A stretch of 64,000 nucleotides of DNA from UBA7985 sp965658725 (GCA_965658725.1 CBFHUI010000001.1:25982-89981), one strand, 5' to 3'; shown: positions 1 through 9,474, counted from the stretch's first letter. Translations and numbers: made by a program. The notes: a model not told the origin generated them from the letters alone.

Positions 1-278
1 CCGCCGATGCCCCGCACGGGCCGTCAGCCTGGAAGCACGTCGACGCAGCAGGGTGTCGTGGCCTGCAGATTGGCGGCGCCCAAGTCTCTGAAAAACATTG
101 CAATTTCCTGATCAATACCGGTGATGCGACTGCCTATGATATCGAGCAGTTGGGCGAAACCGTCCGCGCCCGCGTTCATGCAAACAGTGGCGTCCTGTTG
201 CAGTGGGAAATCCGCCGTCTTGGCGTATTTGAACCGGATCGCAGCGTTCGAACAGCCGAAGAGGTGCTGGGCCTGTGA
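1..278 (+). CDS. murB: UDP-N-acetylenolpyruvoylglucosamine reductase, C-terminal end (partial)
   Basis: This is the last ~91 codons of MurB, the flavoenzyme that reduces UDP-GlcNAc-enolpyruvate to UDP-MurNAc in the cytoplasm. The reading frame begins at base 3 and is cut by the window edge. It reads through the family's C-terminal landmarks: SAWKHVDAAGCRGL, then GGAQVSEKHCNFLIN (substrate and catalytic loop) and a late WEIRRLG strand. The stop codon overlaps the GTG start of ddl by four bases (GTGA), so the two genes are translationally coupled. The murB-ddl-ftsQAZ order is the usual alphaproteobacterial division cluster. Only the N-terminal FAD-binding part is missing, and that is due to the window edge. 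Confidence 0.93.
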   Translation, partial: ADAPHGPSAWKHVDAAGCRGLQIGGAQVSEKHCNFLINTGDATAYDIEQLGETVRARVHANSGVLLQWEIRRLGVFEPDRSVRTAEEVLGL

Positions 279-1201
279 GCAAGACTGTCCTCCTGCTACT
301 CGGCGGTCTTTCGGCTGAGCGTGATGTCTCCCTAACCAGCGGCAACGAAGTACAGCGGGCGTTGGAAGAAAGCGGTTATCGCGTCCTGCCCTTTGACCCC
401 GGTTGGGACGTTGGGGAGAAGCTACCAGCGGCGCTCTCGGATGGGGTGGATGTCGTCTTTAATGCGCTGCATGGGAAGTGGGGCGAGGATGGTAACATTC
501 AGGGCCTGCTAAACTTCGCGCGCGTGCCCTATACGCATTCAGGCGTACTGGCGTCTTCGCTGGCTATGGATAAGCAGCTGTCCAAGCTCATTTTCGCGGC
601 CGTCGGCATCCCTATCGTTCACGACGTGACCGTCACAGTTGATGATCTGCGTCAGGGCGACCCGCTGGCTCGGCCTTTCGTGATTAAACCCAGCCGGGAA
701 GGGTCTTCCGTCGGGGTCAGGATTTTGCGGGCAGGCGATGCTTTGGACCTGTCCGGTCTGGATGCATACGACGCGCTCATGGCTGAAGACTTTGTAGCAG
801 GGAGGGAGCTGACGGTTTCTGTATTGCAAGACCGGGGTGCACAGCCGCGCGCGCTGGCCGTGACGGAGCTCAAGACCAAGACCGCCTTCTATGACTACGA
901 GGCAAAGTACAGCGCGGACGCGGAAACGGAGCACGTGGTCAACCCCACCGACCTACCCCGCGATGTGCACGATAGCCTGCTGCGCTGGTCGGAGGCTGCA
1001 CACGCGGCGCTGGGATGCCGGGGTGCGACGCGGTCAGACTTCCGTTTTGATCCCGACTCTGGTCGAATCGCGATTCTTGAGGTAAACACACAGCCAGGGC
1101 TGACCCCGCTCAGCCTGCTGCCGGAGCAAGCTTTAGCTGTCGGTATGGATTTTAAGGCCCTCGTGGCATGGATGGTTGAAAACGCGGAATGCGACGCCTG
1201 A
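275..1201 (+). CDS. ddl: D-alanine--D-alanine ligase
   Basis: An ATP-grasp enzyme of 308 residues, the usual length for DdlB. It joins two D-alanines to make the dipeptide used by MurF. Residues 10-19 contain the N-terminal GG-S-ER-VS signature, with Glu15 as the catalytic-loop glutamate. The ATP-grasp core follows, with FVIKPSREGSSVGV near residues 130-143. Near the C-terminus come the metal-binding RSDFRFD and EVNTQPGLTPLS segments (about residues 254-280). The GTG start overlaps the murB stop, and the end overlaps ftsQ by 13 bases, so this is a tightly packed operon. Confidence 0.96.
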   Translation: MSKTVLLLLGGLSAERDVSLTSGNEVQRALEESGYRVLPFDPGWDVGEKLPAALSDGVDVVFNALHGKWGEDGNIQGLLNFARVPYTHSGVLASSLAMDKQLSKLIFAAVGIPIVHDVTVTVDDLRQGDPLARPFVIKPSREGSSVGVRILRAGDALDLSGLDAYDALMAEDFVAGRELTVSVLQDRGAQPRALAVTELKTKTAFYDYEAKYSADAETEHVVNPTDLPRDVHDSLLRWSEAAHAALGCRGATRSDFRFDPDSGRIAILEVNTQPGLTPLSLLPEQALAVGMDFKALVAWMVENAECDA

Positions 1202-2232
1202 CAGGATTTTGGCGGAAAGACGGGCACGTCGAAGCGTCTGAAGAGACGCATAAGGTGGATTATGACGACCACGACCTCGACGATGCTGGTGAGTTCGCCC
1301 CGAGATATGACGACGATGACCCCGGGTCAGCGCTAGAGCAGCGGCGGCGCAAGCTGTCGCGTGCTTCGCGTCACCGCCGCATCAGCACCTTCCTGCGCTT
1401 CGCTGTACCAGTGCTTGTTGCCGTTACGCTGGGCGGCGGGGGTCTATGGAGCTGGCAAAGCGGCCGCTGGGACATCGCCAGCATTCGCGGCGCACACGCT
1501 GCCCAGATTGCTGGCGCAGCCGTTGGCCTGCGGATCGAAGAATTCTCGATCTCTGGCCGCCGCTATACCCGCGAATCTGACATCGTTGCCGCCGTCGGTG
1601 CCTACTACGGCGATCCCATCCTTGGCATTGAACCCGAAAGCGCCAAGCTGCGCGTTGAGGGCTTGCCCTGGGTGGCACGAGCCGAGGTTGAACGCATCCT
1701 GCCGAAAACCATTTCCGTGCGCGTGATCGAGCGCGTGCCTCTCGCGATCTGGCAGAGCAACGACTTACACCAGATTATCGACACCAACGGTGAAGTCATC
1801 CTTGACCAGTCAGCCTCTGACTTTCTCGACTTGCCCGTCGTCTCAGGCGATGGCGCTGAGGAAGCGGCGGCAGAATTGCTGTCCGTGCTGAGCATTGTGC
1901 CGTCGATCCGCCAGTATGTTGTTGCCGCCGAGCGGCGCGGAGACCGGCGCTGGGATCTGTTCCTGACGCTGGGAATCAAGGTACAGCTCCCCGACGAAAA
2001 TGCTGACCTGGCCCTGCGCCGCCTATCTGAGGCCGAAGGACGCTATGGGCTGTTCAACCGGGACATTGTAAACATCGACATGCGTGTCCCCGATCGAATG
2101 ATCGTTCGAAAGCGGGACGAATCCGATCCATCTGATCTCGATTTGTTCTCGAATGAAAAGAATGTTTCGACGTTTTTTCAGGATAGTAGCGAAAATAGCT
2201 TAACTCCCGCGTCAGATTCGTTTACATTATAA
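1189..2232 (+). CDS. ftsQ: cell division protein FtsQ
   Basis: A bitopic division protein of 347 residues. The first 68 residues are cytoplasmic and very acidic and then basic, with runs of Asp at 25-45 and Arg at 52-64. One transmembrane helix lies at about 69-88. A periplasmic POTRA domain (about 113-183, beginning IEEFSISGRRYT) and a beta domain with the typical PLAIWQ and DTNGEVI stretches follow. FtsQ links FtsA/FtsZ-side proteins to FtsL/FtsB and FtsW/FtsI. The start lies inside the end of ddl. The last ~35 residues are Ser/Asp/Asn rich and look unstructured. Identification rests on topology, POTRA motifs and position. Confidence 0.93.
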   Translation: MRRLTGFWRKDGHVEASEETHKVDYDDHDLDDAGEFAPRYDDDDPGSALEQRRRKLSRASRHRRISTFLRFAVPVLVAVTLGGGGLWSWQSGRWDIASIRGAHAAQIAGAAVGLRIEEFSISGRRYTRESDIVAAVGAYYGDPILGIEPESAKLRVEGLPWVARAEVERILPKTISVRVIERVPLAIWQSNDLHQIIDTNGEVILDQSASDFLDLPVVSGDGAEEAAAELLSVLSIVPSIRQYVVAAERRGDRRWDLFLTLGIKVQLPDENADLALRRLSEAEGRYGLFNRDIVNIDMRVPDRMIVRKRDESDPSDLDLFSNEKNVSTFFQDSSENSLTPASDSFTL

Positions 2233-2362
2233 GGCGTCGCGGAGTGTCTCCTATTTTGTGTGACGGTTTCCGCACCGACGTCTGAATTTTTCCAGACGTG
2301 ATTTTGTAATGAATTCAGCGCTCGGTTTCTGAGTGCGCATTTGATGGAACTTATTTTAGCCT
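2233..2362 (+). promoter_or_regulatory. ftsQ-ftsA gap with a hairpin
   Basis: Most genes in this cluster overlap, but ftsQ and ftsA are separated by 130 bases that are richer in A+T than their surroundings. A perfect 7-bp inverted repeat (ACGTCTG at 2278-2284, CAGACGT at 2293-2299) flanks a T-rich loop and is followed by GATTTTG. It could be a weak attenuator or a regulator site ahead of ftsAZ. No confident -35/-10 pair is assigned. Confidence 0.4.
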
Positions 2363-3646
2363 ATGCGAACGCTCCGTTCACATCGCGGCTTATACGGGGT
2401 CTTAGACGTTGGATCGTCGAAGATTACGTGCCTCGTGATAAACGCGACCAACCCTCGTTCACCGCGCATTCTGGGCATGGGGCACCGTGCTTCCAAGGGT
2501 ATGCGTGCGGGCGAGATTGTGGACATGGATGCCGCGCAGGAAGCGATCCTCGCGACCGTCACGGACGCTGAAGACGCCGCAGGCCTCACCATCGAAGACA
2601 TGTTCGTGTGCTATTCTGGTGGAAAGCCGCGCAGCCAGCTGGTTGATCTTGAGATCGACGTGAGCGGCCACGCGGTCAGCGAGACCCACGTCAGTGCGCT
2701 GGTTTCCTATGCCGCGCAGACCCTGCCCTTTGAGCAGGAAAGCGTGCGCCCCATGCACCGGCTCCACACCCTGCCCGTTGACTACCGGGTGGACCGCAAT
2801 CACGGCATCAGCGACCCGCGCGGGATGACGGCAGAGCGGCTGGGTTCGCGACTGTTGGCCGTATCAGTCTCTCGCTCCAGCCTCGACAACATCATCGACG
2901 CGATCGACAAGTGCCACTTGAACATCCGCGGCGTCATGGTGGGTGGATTGGCGAGCCATTACTCGGTGATGACCGAGGAAGAGATGCAGCTGGGCGCGTG
3001 CCTGGTGGAAATTGGCGCGTCGGTTTCGACACTGGTTGCCTTTAGTGGCGGCGGTGCCGTGCATCTGGAGACGCTGCCCATCGGCTCCGATCACCTCACA
3101 CGCGATCTGGCAGCCGCTCTGAACTGTAACATTGCAGCGGCCGAGCGGATCAAGACGCTCTACGGTTCTGCGCTGAGTAACCCTTCTGACAGTGACCGCG
3201 AAATCCGACTACCTCAGGAAGCCATGAACGGCGGGCTGGTGGGCAGTGACCGGATCACGCGCTCTTTCGTTGTTGGGATTATTCAACCGCGTTTGGATGA
3301 GATGCTGAGCATGCTCAAGCAGCGGATCGATCATCCAAACCTTCGTAAGTACGCGGGTCGCCGCGTTGTTTTCACCGGCGGAGGCGCAAACCTCACCGGC
3401 CTGCGCGACTACGCAACCATGGCGCTTAGCCGCCAAATCCGAATTGGACGCCCTCGCGAGATCACCGGGATTCCGGCTTCCCGCGTTGGCTTTGAACTAT
3501 CTGCCGCTCTGGGCTTGGCGCATTTCACCGCCACAGCCGGAACCAAAGCAGCTGCCAGTTCAATGGGTGCTGCCCCGCTGCAGCAGAAGTCCTTGCTTCA
3601 GTCCATACCGTTGGTGGGTGGGCTTTTTTCAAAGAGGGCGGCGTAA
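2363..3646 (+). CDS. ftsA: cell division protein FtsA
   Basis: An actin-fold membrane tether for FtsZ, 427 residues, normal for the family. The N-terminus carries the phosphate-1 loop LDVGSSKITCLV (about residues 13-26). The 1C domain unique to FtsA lies in the first third, and the adenosine motif VVFTGGGANLTGLRDYA lies near 355-371. The extreme C-terminus (LVGGLFSKRAA) is the short amphipathic membrane-targeting helix. The ATG at 2363 has only a weak purine stretch upstream, so the start is less certain than the identity. ftsZ follows after 75 bases. Confidence 0.95.
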   Translation: MRTLRSHRGLYGVLDVGSSKITCLVINATNPRSPRILGMGHRASKGMRAGEIVDMDAAQEAILATVTDAEDAAGLTIEDMFVCYSGGKPRSQLVDLEIDVSGHAVSETHVSALVSYAAQTLPFEQESVRPMHRLHTLPVDYRVDRNHGISDPRGMTAERLGSRLLAVSVSRSSLDNIIDAIDKCHLNIRGVMVGGLASHYSVMTEEEMQLGACLVEIGASVSTLVAFSGGGAVHLETLPIGSDHLTRDLAAALNCNIAAAERIKTLYGSALSNPSDSDREIRLPQEAMNGGLVGSDRITRSFVVGIIQPRLDEMLSMLKQRIDHPNLRKYAGRRVVFTGGGANLTGLRDYATMALSRQIRIGRPREITGIPASRVGFELSAALGLAHFTATAGTKAAASSMGAAPLQQKSLLQSIPLVGGLFSKRAA

Positions 3647-3721
3647 AAAGACTGTCCTCAAAAATAATAAGACCAAACGGTTACAGCGACAAAGTCGCAT
3701 AAGATACTAGTGGAGATTATT

Positions 3722-5764
3722 ATGTGTGCTCTTAATTTGGGCGTTCCAGATCAGAAGTCGGTGTTTAAGCCGCGCATTCTGGTCCTTGGCGTTGGTGGCG
3801 CCGGTGGAAACGCCGTAAACAATATGATTCAAGCCGACCTCCAAGGGGTCGAATTTGCTGTTGCGAACACCGATGCGCAGGCGCTCGAGATGTCTTTGAG
3901 CGATCGCCGGGTGCGACTGGGTACTATGGCCACACAGGGCCTGGGCGCGGGCGCAAACCCTGTTGTGGGTCGCGCGGCTGCCGAAGAATCGCTGCAGGAT
4001 GTGCTTGACGAAATCGGCGACGTAAACATGGTCTTCATCACTGCTGGCATGGGCGGCGGCACCGGAACTGGTGCAGCGCCATTGATTGCTAAGGCTCTGA
4101 AAGAACGCGGTGTTTTGACCGTCGGCGTCGCGACCAAGCCCTTTGCATTTGAAGGCATCGTCCGCATGCGTCAGGCTGAAGAAGGCATCGATCTTTTCGC
4201 CGGTGCCGTCGATACACTGATCGTCATCCCGAACGAAAACCTCTTCCGCATTGCCAACGAGCGCACGTCGTACGCGGACGCGCTGAAGATGGCTGATGAA
4301 GTGCTTTACGACGGTGTTCGGGCCATTTCCGACCTGATCGTCCGTCCGGGTAACATCAACCTCGACTTCGCCGATGTTCGCGCACTGATGACCGTCATGG
4401 GCAAGTCAATGATGGGGACAGGTGAAGCCGAGGGCGAGAACCGGGCGATGGAAGCCGCTGAGTTGGCCATCTCCAACCCACTCCTGGACGACATCAACCT
4501 TGCATCGGCCAAAGGCGTGCTGCTGAACATTTCCGGCGGTCCAGACCTGACCATGTACGAAGTCGATGAAGCCGCAAAGCGGATCACCCGCGAGGTTCTC
4601 CCAGACAGCAACATCATCACCGGCACCTCGATCGATCCGAACCTCGAAGGCTCCGTCCGGGTGTCTGTGGTCGCTACAGGCATTGACGAAGAAGCAAACG
4701 CCAAGGCTGGTACGCCGCCGAGCGCCTTTGCTCGACCCGAGCCGCAAGTCGCAACCCCTGCGCCGCTGAAGCCACTGGCTGCGAAACCAGCTGCAGCGCC
4801 GATCAACACCACGCCTGCCGCAGCCCCCATGGCACGCTCCTCGTTCAACGTGACGGGCGCGGGTGGTGTGGTTCACACCATTCAGGGCACCCCAGGCACG
4901 ATGGAGTTCGCGCGCTCGGTCGCCAATCCGCCTAAGCACGCGACACAACCAAGCGCCCCTGAGGCCGCTCCTTCCACCACGCAGGCTACGGTGCCAATTG
5001 CAGAGGCCAAGCCACGCAATCCGATTGCACCCCTGCCAGAATCCCTGCTGACCCCACCCGCTCGCAACGAGATGATGGAGTTCCGGGAGATGCAGGCGAC
5101 GCAGACTGCCGCAACCGCTTCAGCTCTGCGGGAAGAACCTGCACCGCAGCCTGCCCCGCAGGTTCGCGAAACCCAGTCGGCCTTTCCTTCCCCTGAGCTG
5201 CGCCAGAGCAAACTGCTCCGCGCACAGCACGAAGCGGCACAGCGCCCGGCAATGGACAACTACACGCACCAGCCAGAGCCAGCGCCGGCGCCTATGGCAT
5301 TCGAGGCACCTGAACCCGCCCCTGCGGTAACGGTTCCAGAAGCCCCCGTAGTATCGCGCGAGCCAGAGCCAAGGACGATGTTCGAGCCGCTGGTCGAGAC
5401 CGCATCCTACGAGCAGGAAACCCAAGAAGAGCTGTTCTACGAGCCAGAGGAGCAGCAGCGTCCAGCCGGTCCAACCAGCGCTCTGGGTCGCCTCTTGGGT
5501 CTGGCGCGCGGCGGCTTCTCCCAGCGTCCAAGCGCTGAAGACGTCCACGAAGCGGAATACCGACAGTCCATGCATGAAAGCGGCTTCGACCGCTTGGGCT
5601 CGGAGACTGCACCAGCCGCGCCGAGCGCTGGCCGTGGCCTAAACTCCGCTGCGCAGCGTCCTCCGCTCACCAGCATTTCCACCACACCAACCGACAGCGC
5701 TGAAATGGATCTCGACGAATCCGAGATGAACATTCCGGCATTTCTTCGCCGTCAGATGAATTAA
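3722..5764 (+). CDS. ftsZ: cell division protein FtsZ, long-linker form
   Basis: The tubulin-like GTPase that forms the Z-ring. I start it at ATG 3722 because GGAG at 3712-3715 sits six bases upstream. An open in-frame GTG at 3710 overlaps that ribosome-binding site. The protein has 680 residues. The GTPase core (residues ~17-325) has the tubulin signature GGGTGTG at 111-117 and the T7-loop NLDFADV. A linker of about 340 residues rich in Pro, Ala, Glu and Gln follows. It ends in the conserved peptide ESEMNIPAFLRRQ that binds FtsA and other partners. The core is ordinary. The linker is long even for alphaproteobacteria, where FtsZ is commonly 500-600 residues. Confidence 0.97.
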   Translation: MCALNLGVPDQKSVFKPRILVLGVGGAGGNAVNNMIQADLQGVEFAVANTDAQALEMSLSDRRVRLGTMATQGLGAGANPVVGRAAAEESLQDVLDEIGDVNMVFITAGMGGGTGTGAAPLIAKALKERGVLTVGVATKPFAFEGIVRMRQAEEGIDLFAGAVDTLIVIPNENLFRIANERTSYADALKMADEVLYDGVRAISDLIVRPGNINLDFADVRALMTVMGKSMMGTGEAEGENRAMEAAELAISNPLLDDINLASAKGVLLNISGGPDLTMYEVDEAAKRITREVLPDSNIITGTSIDPNLEGSVRVSVVATGIDEEANAKAGTPPSAFARPEPQVATPAPLKPLAAKPAAAPINTTPAAAPMARSSFNVTGAGGVVHTIQGTPGTMEFARSVANPPKHATQPSAPEAAPSTTQATVPIAEAKPRNPIAPLPESLLTPPARNEMMEFREMQATQTAATASALREEPAPQPAPQVRETQSAFPSPELRQSKLLRAQHEAAQRPAMDNYTHQPEPAPAPMAFEAPEPAPAVTVPEAPVVSREPEPRTMFEPLVETASYEQETQEELFYEPEEQQRPAGPTSALGRLLGLARGGFSQRPSAEDVHEAEYRQSMHESGFDRLGSETAPAAPSAGRGLNSAAQRPPLTSISTTPTDSAEMDLDESEMNIPAFLRRQMN

Positions 5765-5820
5765 GCGCCCGGTAAGCGCTTAAGTCATATTTCCACCGAC
5801 TTACCACCAACATTCTCCAC

Positions 5821-5857
5821 GGGGCGGAGTGCTAAGGCACTTCCGCCCTTTCTTTTT
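5821..5857 (+). terminator. Rho-independent terminator after ftsZ
   Basis: GGGCGGAGTGC (5822-5832) pairs with GCACTTCCGCCC (5837-5848) across a TAAG loop with one bulged T. A T-rich run TTTCTTTTT follows. It lies 57 bases past the ftsZ stop and separates ftsZ from lpxC. Confidence 0.85.
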
Positions 5858-5895
5858 GCCGTGAGCTGACGCACACCGGCAGGAACGTTGAAACC

Positions 5896-6834
5896 TTGGT
5901 CGGGTCTGTGGTCACTCAAAAAACCCTCGCGCAGCCACTGCGCCTCGCTGGTATGACTTTGCACGCAGGGGTTCCCGTCTCCTGCACCATCGCGCCAGCA
6001 CCGATCGGCCACGGGCTCGTGTTCCGTCGTCTCGATGCCTTGCCCGAGGTCGCGGACGTGCCTGCCTCCCCCGAGACCATCGTCACCGCGCCCATGTGCT
6101 CTCGGATCGCCAATGAAGGCGGGTCGAGCGTCTCCACCCTTGAGCATCTGATGGCGGCGTTTCGTTCGTTTGAGGTGAGCAATGCGCTGATCACGCTGGA
6201 CGGACCAGAAGTGCCCATCCTTGACGGCTCGGCCCTACCATGGCTGCGAGCCTTGCAGGACGCAGGGATCGAAGACCAGCACGCGCCCGCACGGGTCATC
6301 CGTCTGCTCCGCCGGGTCAGCGTGAGCGATGGCGATCGTCAAGCCGTGCTCGATCCCTTGGCGGACCATGAAACCGAGGCCCGCTTTACCGCTTCCATCA
6401 CCTTTGACGTCGCCTCCATCGGTGAGCAGTCGTTTACCAGCGGCTGCACGCCCGAGGCTTTCGAATGCGACCTTGCGCCGGCGCGCAGTTTCGTGGTGGC
6501 ATCTCAACTGCCCGGTTTACAGTCTAAGGGGCTGGTGCGAGGCGGCTCGCTGGCCAACGCGGTGGTGTTTGACACGGCTGGTGTTCGCAACCCGGAAGGT
6601 CTGCGCTTCAACGACGAACCCGCACGGCACAAGGTGCTTGATGCTGTCGGTGACCTGTATCTGGGCGGGGTGCAGATCCAAGCGCACTACCGCGGCACCA
6701 AGGCAGGTCACGCGCTGCACGCCGCGCTCTTGCGTGCGCTATTCGCTGATGCAAGCGCATGGACTTGGGATGAGGCGACTGATCGAGACGCCGAGGCGCG
6801 CAAAGTAGTGGCATTCCGCTCGGCTCAGCGGTAA
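5896..6834 (+). CDS. lpxC: UDP-3-O-acyl-N-acetylglucosamine deacetylase
   Basis: The zinc amidase that commits UDP-acyl-GlcNAc to lipid A synthesis, 312 residues, normal length. Visible landmarks are the zinc ligand His84 and catalytic Glu83 in STLEHLMAAF, the second-domain zinc ligands His245 and Asp249 in ARHKVLDAVGDLYL, and the catalytic His272 in AGHALHAALL. The start is a TTG at 5896, with an in-frame GTG at 5908 as an alternative. It sits in the usual place after ftsZ but behind a terminator, so it probably has its own promoter in 5858-5895. Confidence 0.95.
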   Translation: MVGSVVTQKTLAQPLRLAGMTLHAGVPVSCTIAPAPIGHGLVFRRLDALPEVADVPASPETIVTAPMCSRIANEGGSSVSTLEHLMAAFRSFEVSNALITLDGPEVPILDGSALPWLRALQDAGIEDQHAPARVIRLLRRVSVSDGDRQAVLDPLADHETEARFTASITFDVASIGEQSFTSGCTPEAFECDLAPARSFVVASQLPGLQSKGLVRGGSLANAVVFDTAGVRNPEGLRFNDEPARHKVLDAVGDLYLGGVQIQAHYRGTKAGHALHAALLRALFADASAWTWDEATDRDAEARKVVAFRSAQR

Positions 6835-6903
6835 AACACTGGCAAGATTATGCGGGTACCCTCAAGCAACCCGCGCCCGGCCAATGAGGATGGTTTACGG
6901 CAC

Positions 6904-7725
6904 GTGAAAGCGTTTCTGCCCCTAGTTCTTGCGCTCGTCGCAGCGGCGACCCTGACCGCTTGCGAGGACCGCGAAGACCGTATCGAGCGCCTCCAGACGG
7001 ACGCGGATACGATCGAAGAGCTGTCCATCGAAGCCCAGCGCTCGGCCAACGCGGGCCGGTTGGCCGAAGCCGCACGCCTGCTCGATGAGATTGACCGGCA
7101 GTTTCCAACCTCTCCCGAAGCCCCGCGCGCGCTGGTCCTTGCCGGGCGGTATTACTTCGAGGCGCAGGAATACGAACTCGCTACGGCCATTCTATCCCGG
7201 TTCATCCGCGATCACGGTGGCCATCCGGACATCGCTTACGCTTACTATCTGCGCGGCGTGTCGTCGTACCGCTCCGTATCTGACGTGGACAAGGACGAGG
7301 GCGATACCTCAAACGCCGAAGCGCATCTGCGCGCGACCATCGATCAGTTTGCCGGGACAGACTATGCGCTTGACGCCAGCGTCAAGCTTAACGCGATCAA
7401 GAACCAGCGCGCCGCGAAGGAGCTGGTTACGGGCAAGTTCTATCATCAGCGCCGCGAGTATATGGCCGCGCTGAATCGCTATCAGAACGTGATCCAGGAC
7501 TACCCGGACTCGACCTACGTCGAAGAAGCCCTCTACCGGATCATCGAAGTCTACCGCTCGCTGGGTTTGACGGCGGAGGCAAAAAACACCGCTGTCGTTC
7601 TGGGTCACAACTTCCCGGACAGCCAGTGGTACTATAAAGCTTATGAGATTGTCGAAGGCCGCCTACCGGATCATATTGACCAGAGAAGCGGCGGCTTTTG
7701 GGGCGGTCTCAACCCCTTTGGCTAA
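6904..7725 (+). CDS. bamD: outer membrane protein assembly lipoprotein BamD
   Basis: A TPR lipoprotein of the BAM complex that inserts beta-barrel proteins into the outer membrane. From the GTG at 6904 the protein (273 residues) begins with a clean lipoprotein signal peptide ending in the lipobox LTAC, so Cys20 is the lipidated residue. The frame is open back to an ATG at 6850, but that start would put 18 polar residues before the signal peptide. The mature part shows tandem TPR-like helices with A..LLDEIDRQFP, AYYLRGVSSY and NRYQNVIQDYPDSTYVEEALYR. The lpxC-bamD-recN order is typical of alphaproteobacteria. Confidence 0.92.
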   Translation: MKAFLPLVLALVAAATLTACEDREDRIERLQTDADTIEELSIEAQRSANAGRLAEAARLLDEIDRQFPTSPEAPRALVLAGRYYFEAQEYELATAILSRFIRDHGGHPDIAYAYYLRGVSSYRSVSDVDKDEGDTSNAEAHLRATIDQFAGTDYALDASVKLNAIKNQRAAKELVTGKFYHQRREYMAALNRYQNVIQDYPDSTYVEEALYRIIEVYRSLGLTAEAKNTAVVLGHNFPDSQWYYKAYEIVEGRLPDHIDQRSGGFWGGLNPFG

Positions 7726-7800
7726 CGCCAGCCTCCGCGCCCTTCGCCACTTGGCGTGAGGGCGTGGCCGGCCCTGTTCTGCGGATTTAGAGGCAGCCTT

Positions 7801-9474
7801 GTGCTCACCACGCTATCCATACGCGACTTTGTCCTGATCGAGCAGCTGAGTCTTGAGCTGGGCCAAGGCCTGACCACGTTGACCGGGGAGACCGGCGCGG
7901 GGAAGTCGATTTTGCTGGACGCGCTGGGCGTATGCATCGGCCTGCGTGCGAGCCCTGACATGGTCCGTTCCGGGGCGCGTCAGGCGTCGATCACCGCCGT
8001 CTTTGATGTTCCCGACCGCCACCCGGTGTTTCACGAACTGCGGGAGCTCGGTCTGTCCATCGATGACAACGAGCTGGTGCTGCGCCGCGTCATTCAAGCT
8101 GACGGCCGCAGCCGCGCCTTTGTCAACGACGAACCGACTTCAGCCTCGACCGTTCGGCGGCTGGGCGAAACCATGGTGGAGATTCAGGGGCAGTTTGATC
8201 TGCACGGCCTGCTGTCTCCCAGCCATCACCGGGCCGTTCTCGATACCTTTGCCCACAACGAAAGCCTGCTGAAGACCGTCCGCCGTTGCCATGACGCGTG
8301 GCACGCGGCGCAAGAAGACTTTGACAGCGCTCAAGAAGATCTGGAACAGGCTCAGCGGGAAGAGTCCTACCTCCGCCACGCCACAGCCGAACTCGAAGAC
8401 CTCGCACCGGAAGTCGGAGAGGTCGCGCGGCTGGAAACGCGGCGCGGGCTTCTGGGCAATGTCGCGGGCATTCAGGATGCCATCGCTCAGGCGGCGCAAG
8501 CCTTGGTTGGTGACGACAGCGCGGACGACCGCATCGGGTTGGCCTTCCGCACGCTTGAGCGCGCCGCCGAGCGCGGGGGCGAAGCCTTGCAACCGGCTTT
8601 GGATGCGGTGGACCGGGCCTCGCTGGAGATCAACGAAGCCATCGCCCAAATGGGCGCGGTGCAGAACGCATTGGACGCTGACCCGGACGAGCTGGCGCGG
8701 GTCGAGGACCGGCTGTTCCGCTATCGCGATCTGGCGCGCAAGCACAACGGCGACCCTGATGACCTCGCCATGCTGCTCGACCGCTTCCGGCGCGGGTTGG
8801 AAGCGCTGGACGACAGCAGCGCTCATATGGCCCGGTTACAAGCGGCCGTGAGCAAAGCGGCAACAGCGTACGACACCGCTGCGGAAAAGTTGTCAGACGC
8901 GCGGATAAAAGCAGCAAAGCGGCTCGACCGGACCGTTATGGCCGAGTTGCCCGTGCTCAAGCTCGAGCGCGCCCAATTCCAAACCGCGGTCCGCCCAGAC
9001 CCGGAAAACCGCAGTGCCTCTGGGATCGACGCCGTGGAATTTACGGCAGCAACCAACCCCGGCGCTGCCTTTACCGCCATTCAGAAAACCGCCTCAGGTG
9101 GGGAGCTGTCGCGCTTCCTGCTCGCGCTGAAAGTTGCGCTGGCAAACGATAACCCCCTCCCCACGCTGGTCTTCGACGAGGTTGATGCCGGGGTAGGTGG
9201 AGCAACGGCGGAGGCCGTGGGCAAGCGACTGCAGAAGCTGGCTGAGACCGTTCAGGTTCTGGTCATCACCCACAGCCCACAAGTCGCGGCCAAAGGTGCG
9301 GATCACCTGCGCGTGGCCAAGACCGCGGAGAAGAAGGGCCAGATGAAGACCAGTGTTACCCTGCTCGACGCCGGCGAGCGCCGCCTGGAAGTCGCGCGCA
9401 TGCTTGCCGGCGATACCGTGACCCCAGAGGCCAAAGCCGCCGCCGCCGCATTGCTGAGCGGGAGCGACGCGTGA
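7801..9474 (+). CDS. recN: DNA repair protein RecN
   Basis: An SMC-like ATPase involved in double-strand break repair. I choose the GTG at 7801 because AGAGG lies seven bases upstream and the family begins with exactly this MLTTLSIRDFVLIE strand. The frame is open further upstream. The protein has 557 residues. Walker A is GETGAGKS (29-36). A coiled-coil middle follows, then the ABC signature TASGGELSRFLLALK and the Walker B LVFDEVDAGVGG, with a late ITHSPQVAA switch. The TGA overlaps the GTG start of ligA by four bases. Confidence 0.95.
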   Translation: MLTTLSIRDFVLIEQLSLELGQGLTTLTGETGAGKSILLDALGVCIGLRASPDMVRSGARQASITAVFDVPDRHPVFHELRELGLSIDDNELVLRRVIQADGRSRAFVNDEPTSASTVRRLGETMVEIQGQFDLHGLLSPSHHRAVLDTFAHNESLLKTVRRCHDAWHAAQEDFDSAQEDLEQAQREESYLRHATAELEDLAPEVGEVARLETRRGLLGNVAGIQDAIAQAAQALVGDDSADDRIGLAFRTLERAAERGGEALQPALDAVDRASLEINEAIAQMGAVQNALDADPDELARVEDRLFRYRDLARKHNGDPDDLAMLLDRFRRGLEALDDSSAHMARLQAAVSKAATAYDTAAEKLSDARIKAAKRLDRTVMAELPVLKLERAQFQTAVRPDPENRSASGIDAVEFTAATNPGAAFTAIQKTASGGELSRFLLALKVALANDNPLPTLVFDEVDAGVGGATAEAVGKRLQKLAETVQVLVITHSPQVAAKGADHLRVAKTAEKKGQMKTSVTLLDAGERRLEVARMLAGDTVTPEAKAAAAALLSGSDA

